Source of the DNA: Chinchilla lanigera
Lineage: Eukaryota; Chordata; Mammalia; Rodentia; Chinchillidae
DNA: 64,000 nucleotides
Assembly (NCBI RefSeq): GCF_000276665.1
Contig: NW_004955446.1
Span: 6,945,986 to 7,009,985, forward strand
Direction of reading: 5' to 3'
Shown here: piece after piece, positions 1 through 11,092 of the stretch
Layout of the letters: the number at the start of each line of letters is the position of its first letter
Position numbering within the stretch: position 1 is the stretch's first letter
Position numbers and translations under genes: made by a program
Notes under the pieces: model-generated
Told to the model about the DNA's origin: nothing
The model's database searches: none
Seen by the model: the letters and a program-made list of their open reading frames with translations, nothing else

Positions 1-84
1 ACTGCACAGCACAACTAATGCTAATCGGAGCACTATGTGTTTAAATATGAAAATTATGTGGGGCTGCCTCTGTGTAGCTCTGTG

Positions 85-275
85 CCCCACACTGTTCTGG
101 GCATGGTTCTAAACACATTAGCTTAGTTCATCCTCTCAACTCTCCTTCAAGGTAAGACCAAGGTCATTTCCACTCCCACAGAGGAAGACACTGAGCTTTA
201 GCGAATCTGAGCAACTCACCCAATGCACACTGCTAGAAAAATGTGGAGCTTGGATTCTAATCTCGGTCTCTATGA
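85..275 (-). repeat. MIR SINE fragment
   Basis: Degenerate copy of the ancient mammalian MIR. The order of motifs (growing-deposit region, gaggaa..actgag, caactcaccc..gcacac, then ggagcttggattc) follows the MIR core read on the minus strand. It is highly diverged, and no target duplication is visible. Confidence 0.6.
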
Positions 276-404
276 GCACCAGATCTCACTGGGAACTCTC
301 TGCATATTAATGCAAAGTAAGGAATGTTTTATAGGTCAGTGTTTACTGTAGGCAAGAAGCTAACATTTGGATGACCCCTTTGTGCCCAAACTTCAAATAT
401 ACCC

Positions 405-570
405 TATTTAATTCTTACACTGTTTCTGTGCCACATACCTACTTAATACTACTGGGCAGTAACTTCACTAATTTGACTGATAGGATCTGAGAAGGTAAGA
501 AATTTGCCCAAGGTCACACAGCACATAAATGGTGGTCTTGATTTGGTCTAGGCCTCTCTCATAACAGAAC
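405..570 (-). repeat. MIR SINE fragment
   Basis: The string gcccaaggtcacacagcaca followed by a tagaacccagg-like end is the diagnostic MIR core in minus orientation. It lies just beyond another MIR piece, which is typical background for old mammalian sequence. Confidence 0.65.
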
Positions 571-1690
571 CCACTTTTCAGCAGAGAACTCAATGCTCTC
601 TGGTGGGCATGAGTTGGGGGTGGGGGTGGGGTCTCAGCCCTCCCCGGGGATATGTGGGTCAGCCTAGCACTTGGGAGGGTGGAATATTTTCTCAATTTCA
701 GCAACATAATCAACTCCTTTCCAAGTTCCTTTCACAGGAGTTTAAAAGAAGGAGAAAGCTGACCTAATTCTTCTTTTCACATGTTTGTTTTGTTTTGCTC
801 TGCTTTTCTATGTCTTTAATCCTTATTGCTTTAAATACTAAAATTTGTGCTAGACCTCACTGAGTTTGGAACATAGACTTCTGGACTTCTCAATTCAAGC
901 AGTGGTTTCCCACCCCTGGGAAGCATTATTTTGCCAGCAAAATGCCTGAATCATCATCTTCAAAACAATAGGCTGACAGATGACCTCAGTTTCCCCACAC
1001 CAGGCGCCATCTTAAAAAGTGGGAAGCAGAAGCCCGAAGCTTACTCCACAAGGGCCCAGGTTTAAAAGTGATGCATAAGATAGGGATGGTTTAAAATGAG
1101 CAGGACAGAGAAACAATCGAGTGAAAACATACACCTCTTCCGCTCTGCTCAGGGGAGTGGGAAGGGGCAGGAGAGCAGCTGTTGGCTCAAGAGGACCCAG
1201 ACTGATCACAGGAAATAACGACACTCTGTGGTCTGGGGCCAGGGACAGCGGTGAGGGAGCTCAGCATCCCCCAGGCCTTGCCTTGGCTCTCAGGTAACAG
1301 AGGCAGGGTGAGCTTGCCCACTCTGAGAATTTGCCTCCCCGCATCCCCAGTGATCTTGCTCAGGTTCTTGTGTCCTCTCTACCCAACTCCAAGGGGTATT
1401 CAACCCACTGGCCTGTGAGCCCGGCCTGCCCGGGATGGGGTGAGACACCCCTGCTCCAGGAAGTGAATCGTTGTCTTCATCCCCACGGAAAAGGGATAAC
1501 GTCATGAGAAAGGCAGAGGGTGTGCCTGTTGGGCCAAGCCCAGTGGAAACGTTCACAAGTCCTTCCCAGCTCAAGTGGGGCTCCTCAAAGCCAGGGGACC
1601 AGCTTGGCGGAACACAAACATGATGGCTGGGGAGGGAAGGCAGGACCCTCTCAGCTGGAGAGCTTGTGACAGGAAGGCTGAGCGGTGGGG
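571..1690. other. Unique sequence, no gene recognised
   Basis: Mixed-composition sequence with moderate GC after 1000. Minus-strand frames at 1012-1224 and 1290-1574 and a plus frame at 1575-1811 show no domain, codon pattern or splice context that I recognise. I see no repeat I can name. Confidence 0.4.
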
Positions 1691-1905
1691 GACTACAGTG
1701 TTTCTCAGCCTCAGCAAAGATCAGACAGTCGTGGAGGGCTGGTTAAACCCAGATGCCTGGGCCCCATCTCCAGAGATTCTGATTCAGCAGTTCTGGAGCA
1801 GAGGCGCATGAATTTGTGTTTCTCATAAATTCCCAGGGTTGCTACTGCTGCTGGTGCATTCCTCATACTTTCAAGAGCACTGCTTTACTGCCAGTAGCCT
1901 AGAAC
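1690..1905 (+). mobile_element. MER5-type hAT-Charlie non-autonomous transposon remnant
   Basis: Starts with a gtgtttctcagcc end and continues through the gatgcctgggccccatctcc and agattctgattcagcag motifs characteristic of the MER5/MER20-like hAT MITEs. It finishes near caagagcactg, resembling the inverted end. Family assignment within the hAT group is uncertain. Confidence 0.6.
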
Positions 1906-3080
1906 TGCAGGAATCAGTAGGGGATTAAAACATTACGCAGATCTGCCTTGTGTGGTCCTGCAGTCTGTGCACTGCCCAAAAGCACCTGGCTGAGGGGATA
2001 AGGAAGGAGGGTAATTGAGTTCATGCACCACCAACCAAGCTGGCTGCACTGCCCTAGAAAAGAGGGCTCTTGTGTCCAGAGAGGGTGTTTCGCCAATTTT
2101 GCTCTTTTGCACTAAAGCACGCATAGGCAGTGGTGGCCTTCAGTAAATGCACCTTGACCCCCAGGAGGCACAACAGGACATCAAATGCACACCTACTTTG
2201 AGGCCCCCTAGAAAAGTTACAAGGTCACAGAAAATGGCAGCCTCCAGAAGGTAGGGGAGGAATCCATATCCCAATCTCACTCTGGCCTTGCAGGAAGCTC
2301 TCAGCCTAAAAAGAATAAGACTTTTGTTGGCCTCAAGGCAGGTGGTTGCGTCACTTCCTGAATAACCTCAAGTCAGCAGGGAGCTGCTGCCACAGAAAGA
2401 GTTTGGGGCAGCTGTTCCCGAGCAAACTGCTAGCAGCCCCCTTAGGAGCGCCTTAGGCACCCCCAGCACTGGCAGAGAAGTTCTGTGGGGCAGCTTCCCC
2501 TTAGCCCATGGCCCAGATGCCCTTCCTCCTCCTCCCTAAAGCCTTCGTCTGTGCTCAGGCTGTGCGCTTGGGTGGTGGGTTGCCCCTCCAGGATGCCCAC
2601 ACTGTCTTCTGCCCACCAAGAGCCCCCAGCCTGTGGATGCCAGCTGTGGGTGTCATTGTGATCAAGTCCTTTCATTAACTATCCTACAAATTGGTAAAAT
2701 ACAAAACAACAGAGAACTTTTTGTTTTCATGAATATTAAGCTGATTGCTTTGGAAAAGCTCGACTAGGCACATTTCCAAAAAAAGATTACTGTCAAGTTA
2801 GATAGTGATAGAGAAGACAAAAGTAAAAAATTGAGAAGCACACAGAAAAAGTCTCACAGAATTAGGAGCTGTGCTGGGTACTGTGCACCAGAAATATACC
2901 CTCTAAAGATGCTGAGGGTAGCAATGGGGCACCAGACACCCTGGGAACGGGCTACAGGAAGGATGTGGGGGACAGAAAATCAGCAAAGTCCACATCTGAA
3001 GCAGGCTGTGGCCCTAAGTTAAAGGGTGATGAATGAATGCACGTTCATAAATTTTCAGTAGAAACATATTTAAGGCAATG
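1906..3080. other. Unique sequence, no gene recognised
   Basis: No interspersed repeat, RNA gene or credible exon seen. Short frames such as 2442-2675 (minus) have no recognisable domain. Confidence 0.4.
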
Positions 3081-3084
3081 TAGG

Positions 3085-3190
3085 TGGCAGAGAAAGGATG
3101 ATGGAAAGGTCTAAATCAGGGAGCTCAGGTCACTCTGCCCCTTTCCAGCTGAGTGACCTTGACAAATAATCATATTGAGCCTCAGGCTCC
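3085..3190 (+). repeat. MIR SINE fragment
   Basis: The string ccagctgagtgaccttgaca followed by gagcctcaggctcc matches the MIR core (tgtgaccttgggcaag..gagcctcagtttcc) in plus orientation. It is a decayed fragment. Confidence 0.6.
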
Positions 3191-4600
3191 TTCTCTGAGA
3201 GCAAAGAAATCTGCAGTTCTGAAGACTGTGGCCGGCTGCAGTGTTTCCAGCCAGCACTCATCCACCTCTTGCCATAATATCTCCATTTCTTTATGAGAAG
3301 CCACTGTCCCCCATAACCGTGCAGGGCTCCCAGGGCAGGACACCTGCTTCGGGATGGTGATCCCCACATATCACCCGCCTTGCTACCACCTCCACTTCAA
3401 AGATGGCGCCTGGCTCAAGTCTAGCCAGTCAAGACTCAGTTTCTCCAGGACTTTCTATTGTCAGGCAACTGGATTCGGTCCTCACTGCCTTCACTGTTGT
3501 GGTGATGTGAGCACAGAGCTGCCTGGAGGGCAGCTAGAAAAGATGCAAGAGAGAGCTTAACCAGGGAGGCAAAGTCGAGAGTGGAATTGGGGTCAGGAAG
3601 TGGTGGACATTATTTGAACCCTGAATCAACCCAATCTTGAAACCAGAGTTCAAATCACATAAGCTAATTAGTGCCTTTTTCACCTTAAAAGAGTCTCATG
3701 AAGGCAAAAACTTAACTGCAGGCAGTTGCTTGAAGTGATGGTCCCAGAAGTATGACAAGAGGATTAGGGGGTGCGCAAGGAGAGGGGGAAGGCAGGTGCA
3801 GGCAGAGGTGAAGGGGTTTCATCTAGCAAGTATCACGAAGGGCAGCTGGAGCACAGTCCTGAGGAGGAACTCTAGAAAGAGTGCAAAACACATACCTCGA
3901 GTTGTCCACCAGGGGTGCAAGGGAAGGGGTTCCTTAGCTACAAGATCACATGTCATTGAGTGAGGCTACTCTGGTAGGGACAAAGGACATTATTCCTTCA
4001 GCATTGCTAGCAGGACCCAAACAGACATAGTAGATTTCCACTTCCAGAAAAGATCCCTAAGTTGCTGCAGGAGGTGGCAGCTGGAAGCTGAGTTGGCAAA
4101 AGCAAAAATGAAGGTCCCAAGAGGAGGTGGTGGGCTCCCTCTGGTCCCCATTACGTACAACACAAAGCTCTCTGCTGTTATGTGATGCGGCAAGTCACAA
4201 GCACTCAAAAATTGTGATCATCATTGATATCAGCGTTGCCACTGACCAGCAGCAGCCACATAAAAACCCAACTCATTATATCGCCAAAGTGCTAGCTTTT
4301 TAATATGAAAATTCTTTAGGCAAAGGTGAACAGCAGTATCTCCAAATCCCAGTCTTTTCGGCACTGGCACTAATCACAGCTCCAGGCTCGGGAAACTCCA
4401 CCACGGGCCAGGTCTTCCCGGCTACAGAGCATATCTGAAGCCTTGAACCAACTAGAGCCAATATTTCCCGCAGAGTTACTTGTCACCTGCTCATACGCAA
4501 GCACAGAGGAGAGCAAGCGGAGGCAGGTTGGCAGGGACTTGGTTACAGAGATTGAGAAAATAAGGACAAAAAGAGATCTTTTGTGTCTTTTGCCTGTTCT
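3191..4600. other. Unique sequence, no gene recognised
   Basis: Nothing beyond short uninformative reading frames was seen here. Confidence 0.35.
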
Positions 4601-4604
4601 TCTT

Positions 4605-4661
4605 TCTTTCTTACTTCTTTGCTTCTCTCTCTCTCCCCCATCTCTCTGCCTCCCTCCTCTC

Positions 4662-4703
<42 letters not shown>

Positions 4704-4707
4704 CTCC
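4605..4707. repeat. (CT)n microsatellite and pyrimidine-rich tract
   Basis: About 100 bases of pyrimidine-rich sequence that becomes an uninterrupted CT dinucleotide run at about 4665-4697. Serine/leucine-rich frames across it on the plus strand are products of the repeat. Confidence 0.9.
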
Positions 4708-5014
4708 AAGTTCAGTTGTGGTTCCAACTTTTCTTCTTAAAGCACTGGTAGAGAAACTGCTAGAATAAACATGCTTAACGATTTCAGGGGCTTAAACTGA
4801 GAGGTTTCACTACACTAGTCCAAAGCTCAGTGAAGAAAAAAGTTTGGCCTTCCTGAGGCCGTGCCCAGTTGCTCTATTTGGGCGTTGTGATGGATCTGGG
4901 GCCAGAGCCAGAGGGGCTGTGTGAGTTTGACCCGAGCCGCTCTCTCCCAGGCTGCCTGGATGCACCACCCTCTTCCTGCATTCCAGCCACTCCTGAGTCC
5001 CAGGACACATATCC

Positions 5015-5165
5015 CAGGCACTTCTGTAAGCGCTTTACTACCCTGTGAGGTAGAACATATTAACATCTCTATTTAACGGATGAAGAAACTGAGGTACCAA
5101 AAGGGTGCAAGTTAGTGAATGGTCAAACCAAGCATTCAGGTTAAACCAAGAAATGAGGAGGCAGG
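5015..5165 (-). repeat. MIR SINE fragment
   Basis: Contains taagcgctttac, a tattaacatctctatttaac stretch and gatgaagaaactgaggtacc, the standard MIR order in minus orientation. One of the clearer MIR copies in the window. Confidence 0.75.
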
Positions 5166-5209
5166 CTCATTTCAGAATAGCACACTTTGGATGCATGGTT
5201 TATACAAGC

Positions 5210-5570
5210 TGCTATAGTTTGGAGCTGAGGTGCCCTCCAAGGCTATGTCCCACCAGTTTGGTCACCAGTCCATGGTGGTTCTGGGGGATAGTGGGACCTT
5301 CAGGAGGTGTGGCCTAGTGGGAAGAAGTTAGGTTATTGGGGAGATAGTAGAATCCCTCTCTTCCTCTCTCTTTGCTTCCTGGACACCATAAAGTGGACAG
5401 TTTCACTCTATAATGTGTTCTCCACCATGTTGGTCTGCCTCACACAGAGCCAAAAAAAAAACAAAGGAGCCATCTGACCATGGATTAAAACCCCTGAAAC
5501 TGTGAACAAAATAAACCTTTTTTTCCCTTGAGTTGATTATGTTGGATATTTTGTCCCAGAGGCACAAGCC
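5210..5570 (+). mobile_element. MaLR-like solo LTR (diverged)
   Basis: Begins tgctatagtttggagctgag, the typical TG start of mammalian apparent LTR retrotransposon LTRs. It contains a gcttcctggacaccat segment and ends with an aaaataaaccttttttccc polyadenylation segment plus ttggatattttgt. The 3' CA end and target duplication are not clear. It shares organisation with the element at 19322-19704. Confidence 0.6.
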
Positions 5571-5924
5571 CAGGTCAGGTACAAGCCCTCTTCACCCAGC
5601 CAGGAGATTGGCCACATCTCCTTCTGTACTTCTCTGCCTGCTGCCTCCCTCTGCTCTGCCTGAATACAGAAAATGGTGGCTCACTTTCTAGCTACCATTG
5701 TGTTTGAAATGTTTTCAAGGGGCCATTCCTCTCCTAGTTCTCTTGCAAGCCCTGGCCAGACAAGGTATGTTCTGCTCCATTGGTCCAGTGAACTGCTATG
5801 CTGCCCTAAAGCTATGCATCCCATTTCTGAAGAACCAAGGCAAAACTTTTTAAAGTCAGGGCCTCCAAACATGACAGGAAGCCCATGGCATTGAGCATAC
5901 TGAGAACCAGCCAAACATGAATTC

Positions 5925-6085
5925 AAATGGCAGCTCAGCTCAGTTGGGTTTTTCTCATCTATAAATTGAAAACAATAGTGTCTATTTGACCAGGTTGATG
6001 TAAAATTTGGGTTAAAGAGCCTAGGCATGGTTGGTGCCCAGTACAGGGCCTGGCATACTATGGGCTTCCAATAAGTGTTCTCTCT
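5925..6085 (+). repeat. MIR SINE fragment
   Basis: The strings ttctcatctataaattgaaa and cagtacagggcctggcatac followed by aataagtg are the MIR 3' half in plus orientation. Confidence 0.65.
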
Positions 6086-6739
6086 TGCTGGATGAAAGAA
6101 ACAAGATGTGTGGAGCTCCAAGGGTGATGGAGGTGGTTTTGCTGATGTCGTGGGAAGAAGAGCTTCCCTGGGAATGGACCCTGTCTAGGGAAGAAACTCT
6201 GCTCAGTGTCTGCACGCAGTGTGGGGCTCACTTAGCCTGGGCTTCCTGTGGGTCAGAGCTGTGAACCCATGGCAGTGACTGGTTTGGCTGGCGAGGAGCA
6301 GGAGAAGTCCCTTCTTGGTCCCCACATCCTCAGCCCACACACCACCTCCTGGGACTCCAACCTTGGACTGAACATGAACCCTGCAGTTTGTGAATTTGTT
6401 TGCTTTGGACAAATAATGACTTCCTGTTTCTTAGAAGACAGAGCAAGCTTCCCAAGCTCCTGTGCCAGGCAGCAGCTCCTCCCAAACAGCAGAGATGTAG
6501 GGAAACAAATTGGAGAGTGGGGGAGGCCCACCCACCCAGTAGCCCCAAGAAGCAGAGCCAGGCTTTGAGGGCATTCTGGTTCCCCAGCCTCCCAAGCTCT
6601 AGTGGGATCCTGAGAGTAGTTTTTAGGATTCCACGGCCTCACCACATACAAACTGCTTCTTCACTGGGATGTCTCAGTGGACCTCTGGGAATTGGCACAA
6701 CAATTCCTCAGCTTCCTATGCCACTTGGTAGCTCTGCTT
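6086..6739. other. Unique sequence, no gene recognised
   Basis: Several overlapping frames of 70-171 codons exist on both strands, including a plus frame at 6400-6915. None carries a recognisable domain, and the longest runs into an L2 fragment, so I do not call a gene. Confidence 0.4.
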
Positions 6740-7000
6740 ACCCACCAGGAAGTCTGAATGCCTCTCTGTCCAAAAGCATGCTAATCTCATTCCCATCTCC
6801 AAGCCTGGTACATTGTCCATTTGCCTTCTGCTCCTCTTATAAGCTCAGCTCAGACCTCACTCCCCACAAGAAGCCCTCCAGGATTGTTTCTGAGTCTTGT
6901 ATTCACAGTTCTTAGCACTAAGTATTGCTCACTTGAGTTAGTTTCATTTCCATAGCACTAAACTGTAAATTCTCCAACCATAGGGGTTTTAAAAATTGCC
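6740..7000 (+). mobile_element. L2 LINE 3' fragment
   Basis: Reads like the decayed 3' end of L2 in sense orientation: an agctcagctcagacctcact motif, then gaagccctccaggattg, ttcttagcacta and finally aaactgtaaattctcc. Assigned by pattern memory only. Confidence 0.5.
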
Positions 7001-7004
7001 AGTG

Positions 7005-7205
7005 TGTGCTGAGAGCTTTACAGGCTAATGTCCTTTAAACCTATACAATCTTGTGAGTTAGGCACTTTCAGTATCTCCATTTTGCAAATGAAGAAATGAA
7101 GCCTTGGAACACATAAATAATATGCCTAAGATCACAGAGATAAGGTAGCTGTGGCTGAATCAGGCAGTGACCCAGGTCTGATTCTAGCTCCTAGAGCACT
7201 ATGCG
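7005..7205 (-). repeat. MIR SINE fragment
   Basis: Well preserved minus-strand MIR: a gtgagttaggcac region, a tctccattttgcaaatgaag core, gcctaagatcacagagataa and caggtctgattctagctcc. Confidence 0.75.
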
Positions 7206-7246
7206 ATATTGCCTCCTGGATAACAGTTGACTTACTGGTTGACTGG

Positions 7247-7445
7247 ACCAGTAGCTCTCAAAGGGTGCTCCCAAGCAGCAGCATCCAGGAACTGGGTAGA
7301 AATGCAAATTCATGGGGCCTATCGCAGATTTAGTGAACAAGAAACTCTAAGGGTAGGGCCAAGCAATCTGTGTGTTTAAAGGCCCTGTAGATTTTTTTCA
7401 AGGTTTGCAGGTGTTGTAGACAACCTAACAGTTCCAGGATTTGTC
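7247..7445 (+). mobile_element. MER20 hAT-Charlie MITE
   Basis: Begins ccagtagctctcaaagggtg and carries the hallmark gtagaaatgcaaattcatgg and gggccaagcaatctgtgtgt segments in MER20 order, with a decayed right end. MER20 copies are known in other mammals to carry transcription factor sites, but nothing here shows activity. Confidence 0.75.
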
Positions 7446-7464
7446 AAACTTTCCTTTAAGGCAT

Positions 7465-7889
7465 TGCTCCAGGTTGGGTAGGGTGTGACATATCCCCCAG
7501 GGGCTCTTGTGCTGAATGCTTGATTCTCTGTGTGATGGTGTCAAGGAGATGGAACCTGTAGGAGGTAGGAGCTAACACGGGATGATTAGGTACAGTCCCT
7601 GGAAGCGATTAATATTGGTCTGATAGGGTGAATTCACTCTCAGGAGCCCAGGTAGCTATAAAGTGAGCCCATCCTGCATGTGGCCTCTGCCATACATGTT
7701 TCCTTTCTGCTCCTTTACACATACCCCTAGTCCTCTCCCCCACCTCACACCATGATGCCATCACGTGTTGTGATGCAGCAGAGTCCTTCCCCAGAGGTGA
7801 AACACACAGTTCGGATCAGTCCTGAACTTTCACTCTCCAGCACTGTGAGCTGAATAAGCCTCTTCTCTTTAGAGAGTACCTATCACCAG
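7465..7889 (+). mobile_element. MaLR-type LTR, left part (interrupted)
   Basis: A decayed LTR in sense orientation. Its later half is recognisable: cagcactgtgagctgaataagcctcttct is the polyadenylation segment of MLT/MST-type LTRs. The LTR stops at 7889 where a younger solo LTR has inserted, and resumes at 8784 with aggtactcagttatagaaac leading to atggactaagaca. The 5 bases ACCAG at 7885-7889 are repeated at 8784-8788. Confidence 0.65.
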
Positions 7890-8783
7890 TGTGTTGGTTT
7901 GTTGTTGTTGTTGTTTTGTAAGGGGAAACAATATAATACAGGACACATATTTTATAAGATTATTTATAATAGTCACCCAAAGAATGCTATACAAAAGAGT
8001 ATAGGAAATCTGTCCACACACTAAGACCAAGAAAACTAGCTGAGGGCCTAGATCCCATGACAATGTGCGGCATAAGTCCAGCTAAAGACTTAGAGCTCAG
8101 CACAGTGCCTCCCACAAGTCCAGCTGGAGGCCTAGAACCCATAACAATATCTCATGCAGGCCTGTTTCACAGATCTGTGCTGGGAGGCCCAAAGGTCAGT
8201 GGTGGAAGCTAGACAGTCTGTGCCAGCAGGATGAAGGATCTGTGCTAGCAGGCTGAGGGATCTGCACTGGAGCCAGGAAGCGATGTGCAAAGTAAGAACC
8301 AGGGCTTCCCTGAAAAGTACCACAGCCATATTCAGCAACAGTGAAGTCCCGAGCTCCTCCATTGGTGAAGACAGCTGAGTTCCCAACAGGAAAGCTAATA
8401 CAGCAAGCTTCTCCAGGAGACTGGCAGTGCACCGTCTTCCCCTCTGGGGCCAGGAAGCCATGCTCAAAGTGAGGACCAGAGCTCCCCCAAAGTGAATCGA
8501 AGCTATTCTCAGTGCCAACAAGGTCCTGAGTTCCTTGGAGGATGAAAACAGCCAAGTTCATCAGGAAAGCCAGCATGACAAGCTTCTCCAACAAAGCCAA
8601 CAGCTCCTTCCAGCTTCTGCCAGCTCCCAACAGCCTTCTCTCGGCTCCTAACAGCCTAACTTCTCCAGTTCTACCTCTTATGCTGCTGGCAACAATCCTC
8701 AGGTGGACCTCCCACACCCAGCACCACACTTACTCAGTTTAGCTGGGGGTTATAAGTTGACCACCAATTGTCGATGGACTACA
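7890..8783 (-). mobile_element. Solo LTR, unnamed ERV family (copy 1)
   Basis: An 894-bp element on the minus strand. It begins TGTAGTCCATCGACAATTGG at 8783, ends ..CCAACACA at 7890, and is flanked by the 5-bp duplication ACCAG. It sits inside an older MaLR LTR. A second copy of the same family lies at 47004-47664 in the opposite orientation. The two share the start TGTAGT, a gaggattgttgcca segment, a tggagaagctt..atgctggctttcctg segment and the 3' tail. Copy 1 contains two successive versions of a roughly 165-bp block (about 8434-8605 and 8269-8433); copy 2 has one. TG..CA ends with a 5-bp duplication fit an LTR of class II/III type. I cannot name the family. Open frames of 129 and 177 codons across it look incidental. 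Confidence 0.75.
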
Positions 8784-8822
8784 ACCAGGTACTCAGTTAT
8801 AGAAACCTGAAATGGACTAAGA
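8784..8822 (+). mobile_element. MaLR-type LTR, right terminal part
   Basis: Continuation of the LTR that is interrupted at 7889. The text gaaatggactaagaca is the usual 3' end of MaLR LTRs. Confidence 0.6.
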
Positions 8823-9689
8823 CAACCTGGAGAGTCAACATTTTAGTGGATCAAGAGGCAAACCTGTAGCACAAGGCACTTGTCTAACAAGACAGAAAAC
8901 CAGTTTCCACAATTTTTATGATAATGTTCAATGTACGACCATAATCATCAGGTATGATTTTTCACAAATACAAGTCTAGTAATAAAAATGATGGTGTTGT
9001 TTGAGAAGGACACCACCTAGCTTAATTGGGGTTCAGAGTTAATGTCAAATCAATCACAGATGTTCGTTTGGAAAACATTTCTGGCTGCCAGTACAGAGTG
9101 GGAGCAGGGCTAGATTAAGCAGGCCTGTGGCAAGTGATGCCTGGACCCAGGCAGATCCCAGCTGAGTCAGTAATACTGGGTACCCTTGGGTCAATTCCTG
9201 TCTAAACTGAGCCGTCATGATAGACAGTTTGGTGACTCTACACCTCCAATCCCACTCTCCCACCCCCAGAACAGTTGTTCAACCAAACTGACAGATTTGA
9301 CCAGGCATTTTGGCATGCTGCAACTCTCCGCTGTCTTTGCCTTACATACCTCCTTGACAGGGAGAACAGCTGTCCAGCCAGGTGGCTGAGCAGCTGCAGG
9401 AAGCCCTCAGCCCTGCTCCTGCCACCACCTGTGGCTTCTGTCCCTGGCTCATCTGGCCCCTCCTGAACTTCCCTGGGGCCAGCCCCACAAAGCCAGCTCT
9501 TCCCTGCTTGCTCCAAAGTGAGTGTCTGCAGAGGTCTAAACTGACCTTCCACCTCCAGTCTTTCTCTTTGGCCTGACATTTTCAGCGCCTGTCTGACCAG
9601 GAGGCTGGATGGGAGGCTGTGGGGAGCTCACAGAAGCTTAAAATCTGTGCTGCTCTCTTAAACAGAGAGGAGGAAGTAACAAATGGCTA
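8823..9689. other. Unique sequence, no gene recognised
   Basis: GC-richer at 9270-9560, with overlapping 60-113 codon frames on both strands but no domain I recognise. This could include weakly conserved non-coding sequence; nothing definite is visible. Confidence 0.35.
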
Positions 9690-10292
9690 GTGTACTTGGA
9701 TACACTTATGTTCTCCAAAGCAATGCACTGAAGTCCTAGGTCCCAGCACCTGTGGTTTCCAAGGGGGGCCCTGGAAAATCTGAGGACTGTTGAAGAGGTC
9801 CCTGGGAAGCCGCTGTGGGAACAGCTACACTAAAATCAGCCACCAAGGCTATTTTGCAGCCACATGCTGCAAATTACAATCACCTGGAGAGGTTTTGTTG
9901 TGAAAGTGACAATCACCTTGGAGAGGTTTTAGAAATAATCTTCGCAGATGTAATGATGAGGTCATGCAGGATTCTAACGAGTCCTAGCCCAGCGACTAGA
10001 ATCCTTATAAGAGGGAAATTTGGACACAGAGACAGAGGGGGATACGGGCAGAACACTGCGTGAAGATCAAGAGACAGATATTAAATGCATCTTCAAACCA
10101 TGGAACACCAAGATTGCCAGCAACTGCCAAAGGTAGACCAGCTTGGAGCAGATTTCCCTCAGATCTTCTGACCATGCCTACACCTTGCTTCCAGACTTGC
10201 AGCTTCAGAACTGACAGGATGTAGTTCTGTTGCTGTAAGCCAGCTAGTCTGGGGCATTGTTACAGTCTCCTGAGAAGCTAATACAGCTGATA
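9690..10292 (+). mobile_element. MLT1-like MaLR LTR carrying an internal insertion
   Basis: Recognisable MLT1 segments in sense order are cttcgcagatgtaatgatgaggtcatgc, aatccttataagagggaaatttggacacagagacag, cttgcttccagacttgcag and a gagaagctaatacag end. The early part is interrupted between about 9760 and 9925 by a sequence found again at 10861-11000, so the LTR is composite. Confidence 0.7.
9762..9900 (+). repeat. Copy A of a local 140-bp repeat
   Basis: Shares ggactgttgaagaggtccct, gggaagccgctgtgggaaca, ataaaatcagccaccaag and cacctggagaggttttgtt with 10861-11000, at roughly 85% identity by eye. The right end (aatcacctggagaggtttt) resembles the MER5A left half. Confidence 0.75.
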
Positions 10293-10860
10293 ATAGGGAA
10301 TTGTAAAATACACAGGAGCCATCAGAATGATGAATGAGGAAAAATCATTATGGTTTCAAAAATCTTTAGCATTTGAGAGTGTGCTTATGACACAAAGTTA
10401 AACAAAGAGACAAATAGATTTCAAAGCCAATTATGGCATTTTAAAACATATTTATGTACACATCAAGGCCTTAAAAATTTGAATGAAAATACAACATTCT
10501 AAAGAGTCTACCAAAAATATATATACATTAAAAAAAGAAAAACTTATATCAATATTTTAACAGTAAATTTACTGAGGCATCATGAGATTAACAAGTTACC
10601 TTTTACCTCTACAGTTACAAAAGTTGCTCACAGTGGTGGCCATATCTTCCAGACATTTATTAGAACAGTGAACTGCTGAAGTGTGTATACGTTCTTTTTG
10701 GTTAACTCTGTATTTGCATTATTTATGTCCAGGTAGGGATGAAAACAAACATGAGTTCCTAAAATCAGGAAAAATGGTAACTTTAAAACAATTAAAAGAA
10801 GCAACGATCCATGTTCACTCTGAATAACAAAGGACAATTGTCTAGAATCAGAGCAATTTC
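10293..10860. other. AT-rich unique sequence
   Basis: AT-rich, no gene or nameable repeat seen. It separates the two copies of the local 140-bp repeat. Confidence 0.35.
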
Positions 10861-11000
10861 AAAGTGGGCCAGGGAAACCTAAGGACTGTTAAGGAGATCC
10901 CTGGGAAGCCACTGTGGGAACAGCAGAAATAAAATCAGCCACCAAGCCCATTTCATAACCACACACTGCACATTACAGTCACCTGGAGAGGTTTTGTTAT
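10861..11000 (+). repeat. Copy B of a local 140-bp repeat
   Basis: Second copy of the block at 9762-9900, same orientation, about 1.1 kb apart. It runs into MER5A-like sequence at its right end. Confidence 0.75.
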
Positions 11001-11092
11001 TGTTGTTTTGTTTTGTTTTTTTTTTTTTTAGGAAACCAATGCCCAGGTCTCATCCCAGGTCAACTGGATAAACTAGGAGAGGCAATTGTATG
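10963..11092 (+). mobile_element. MER5A-like hAT MITE fragment with T-rich insertion
   Basis: The string actgcacattacagtcacctggagagg, an interruption by a GTTTT/T-rich run at 11000-11030, then caatgcccaggtctcatccc. This is the MER5A order. It is cut at its right side by the L1 insertion at 11105. Confidence 0.6.

Noticed and set aside
5681..6121. 146-codon minus frame
   Set aside because: Overlaps a MIR copy and has no recognisable domain.
6400..6915. 171-codon plus frame
   Set aside because: Serine/proline-rich without a domain, and its second half is an L2 fragment. Consistent with a chance frame in GC-moderate DNA.
8196..8729. 177-codon minus frame and the overlapping 129-codon frame
   Set aside because: They lie entirely in a solo LTR, show no domain, and the second LTR copy does not keep the frames.
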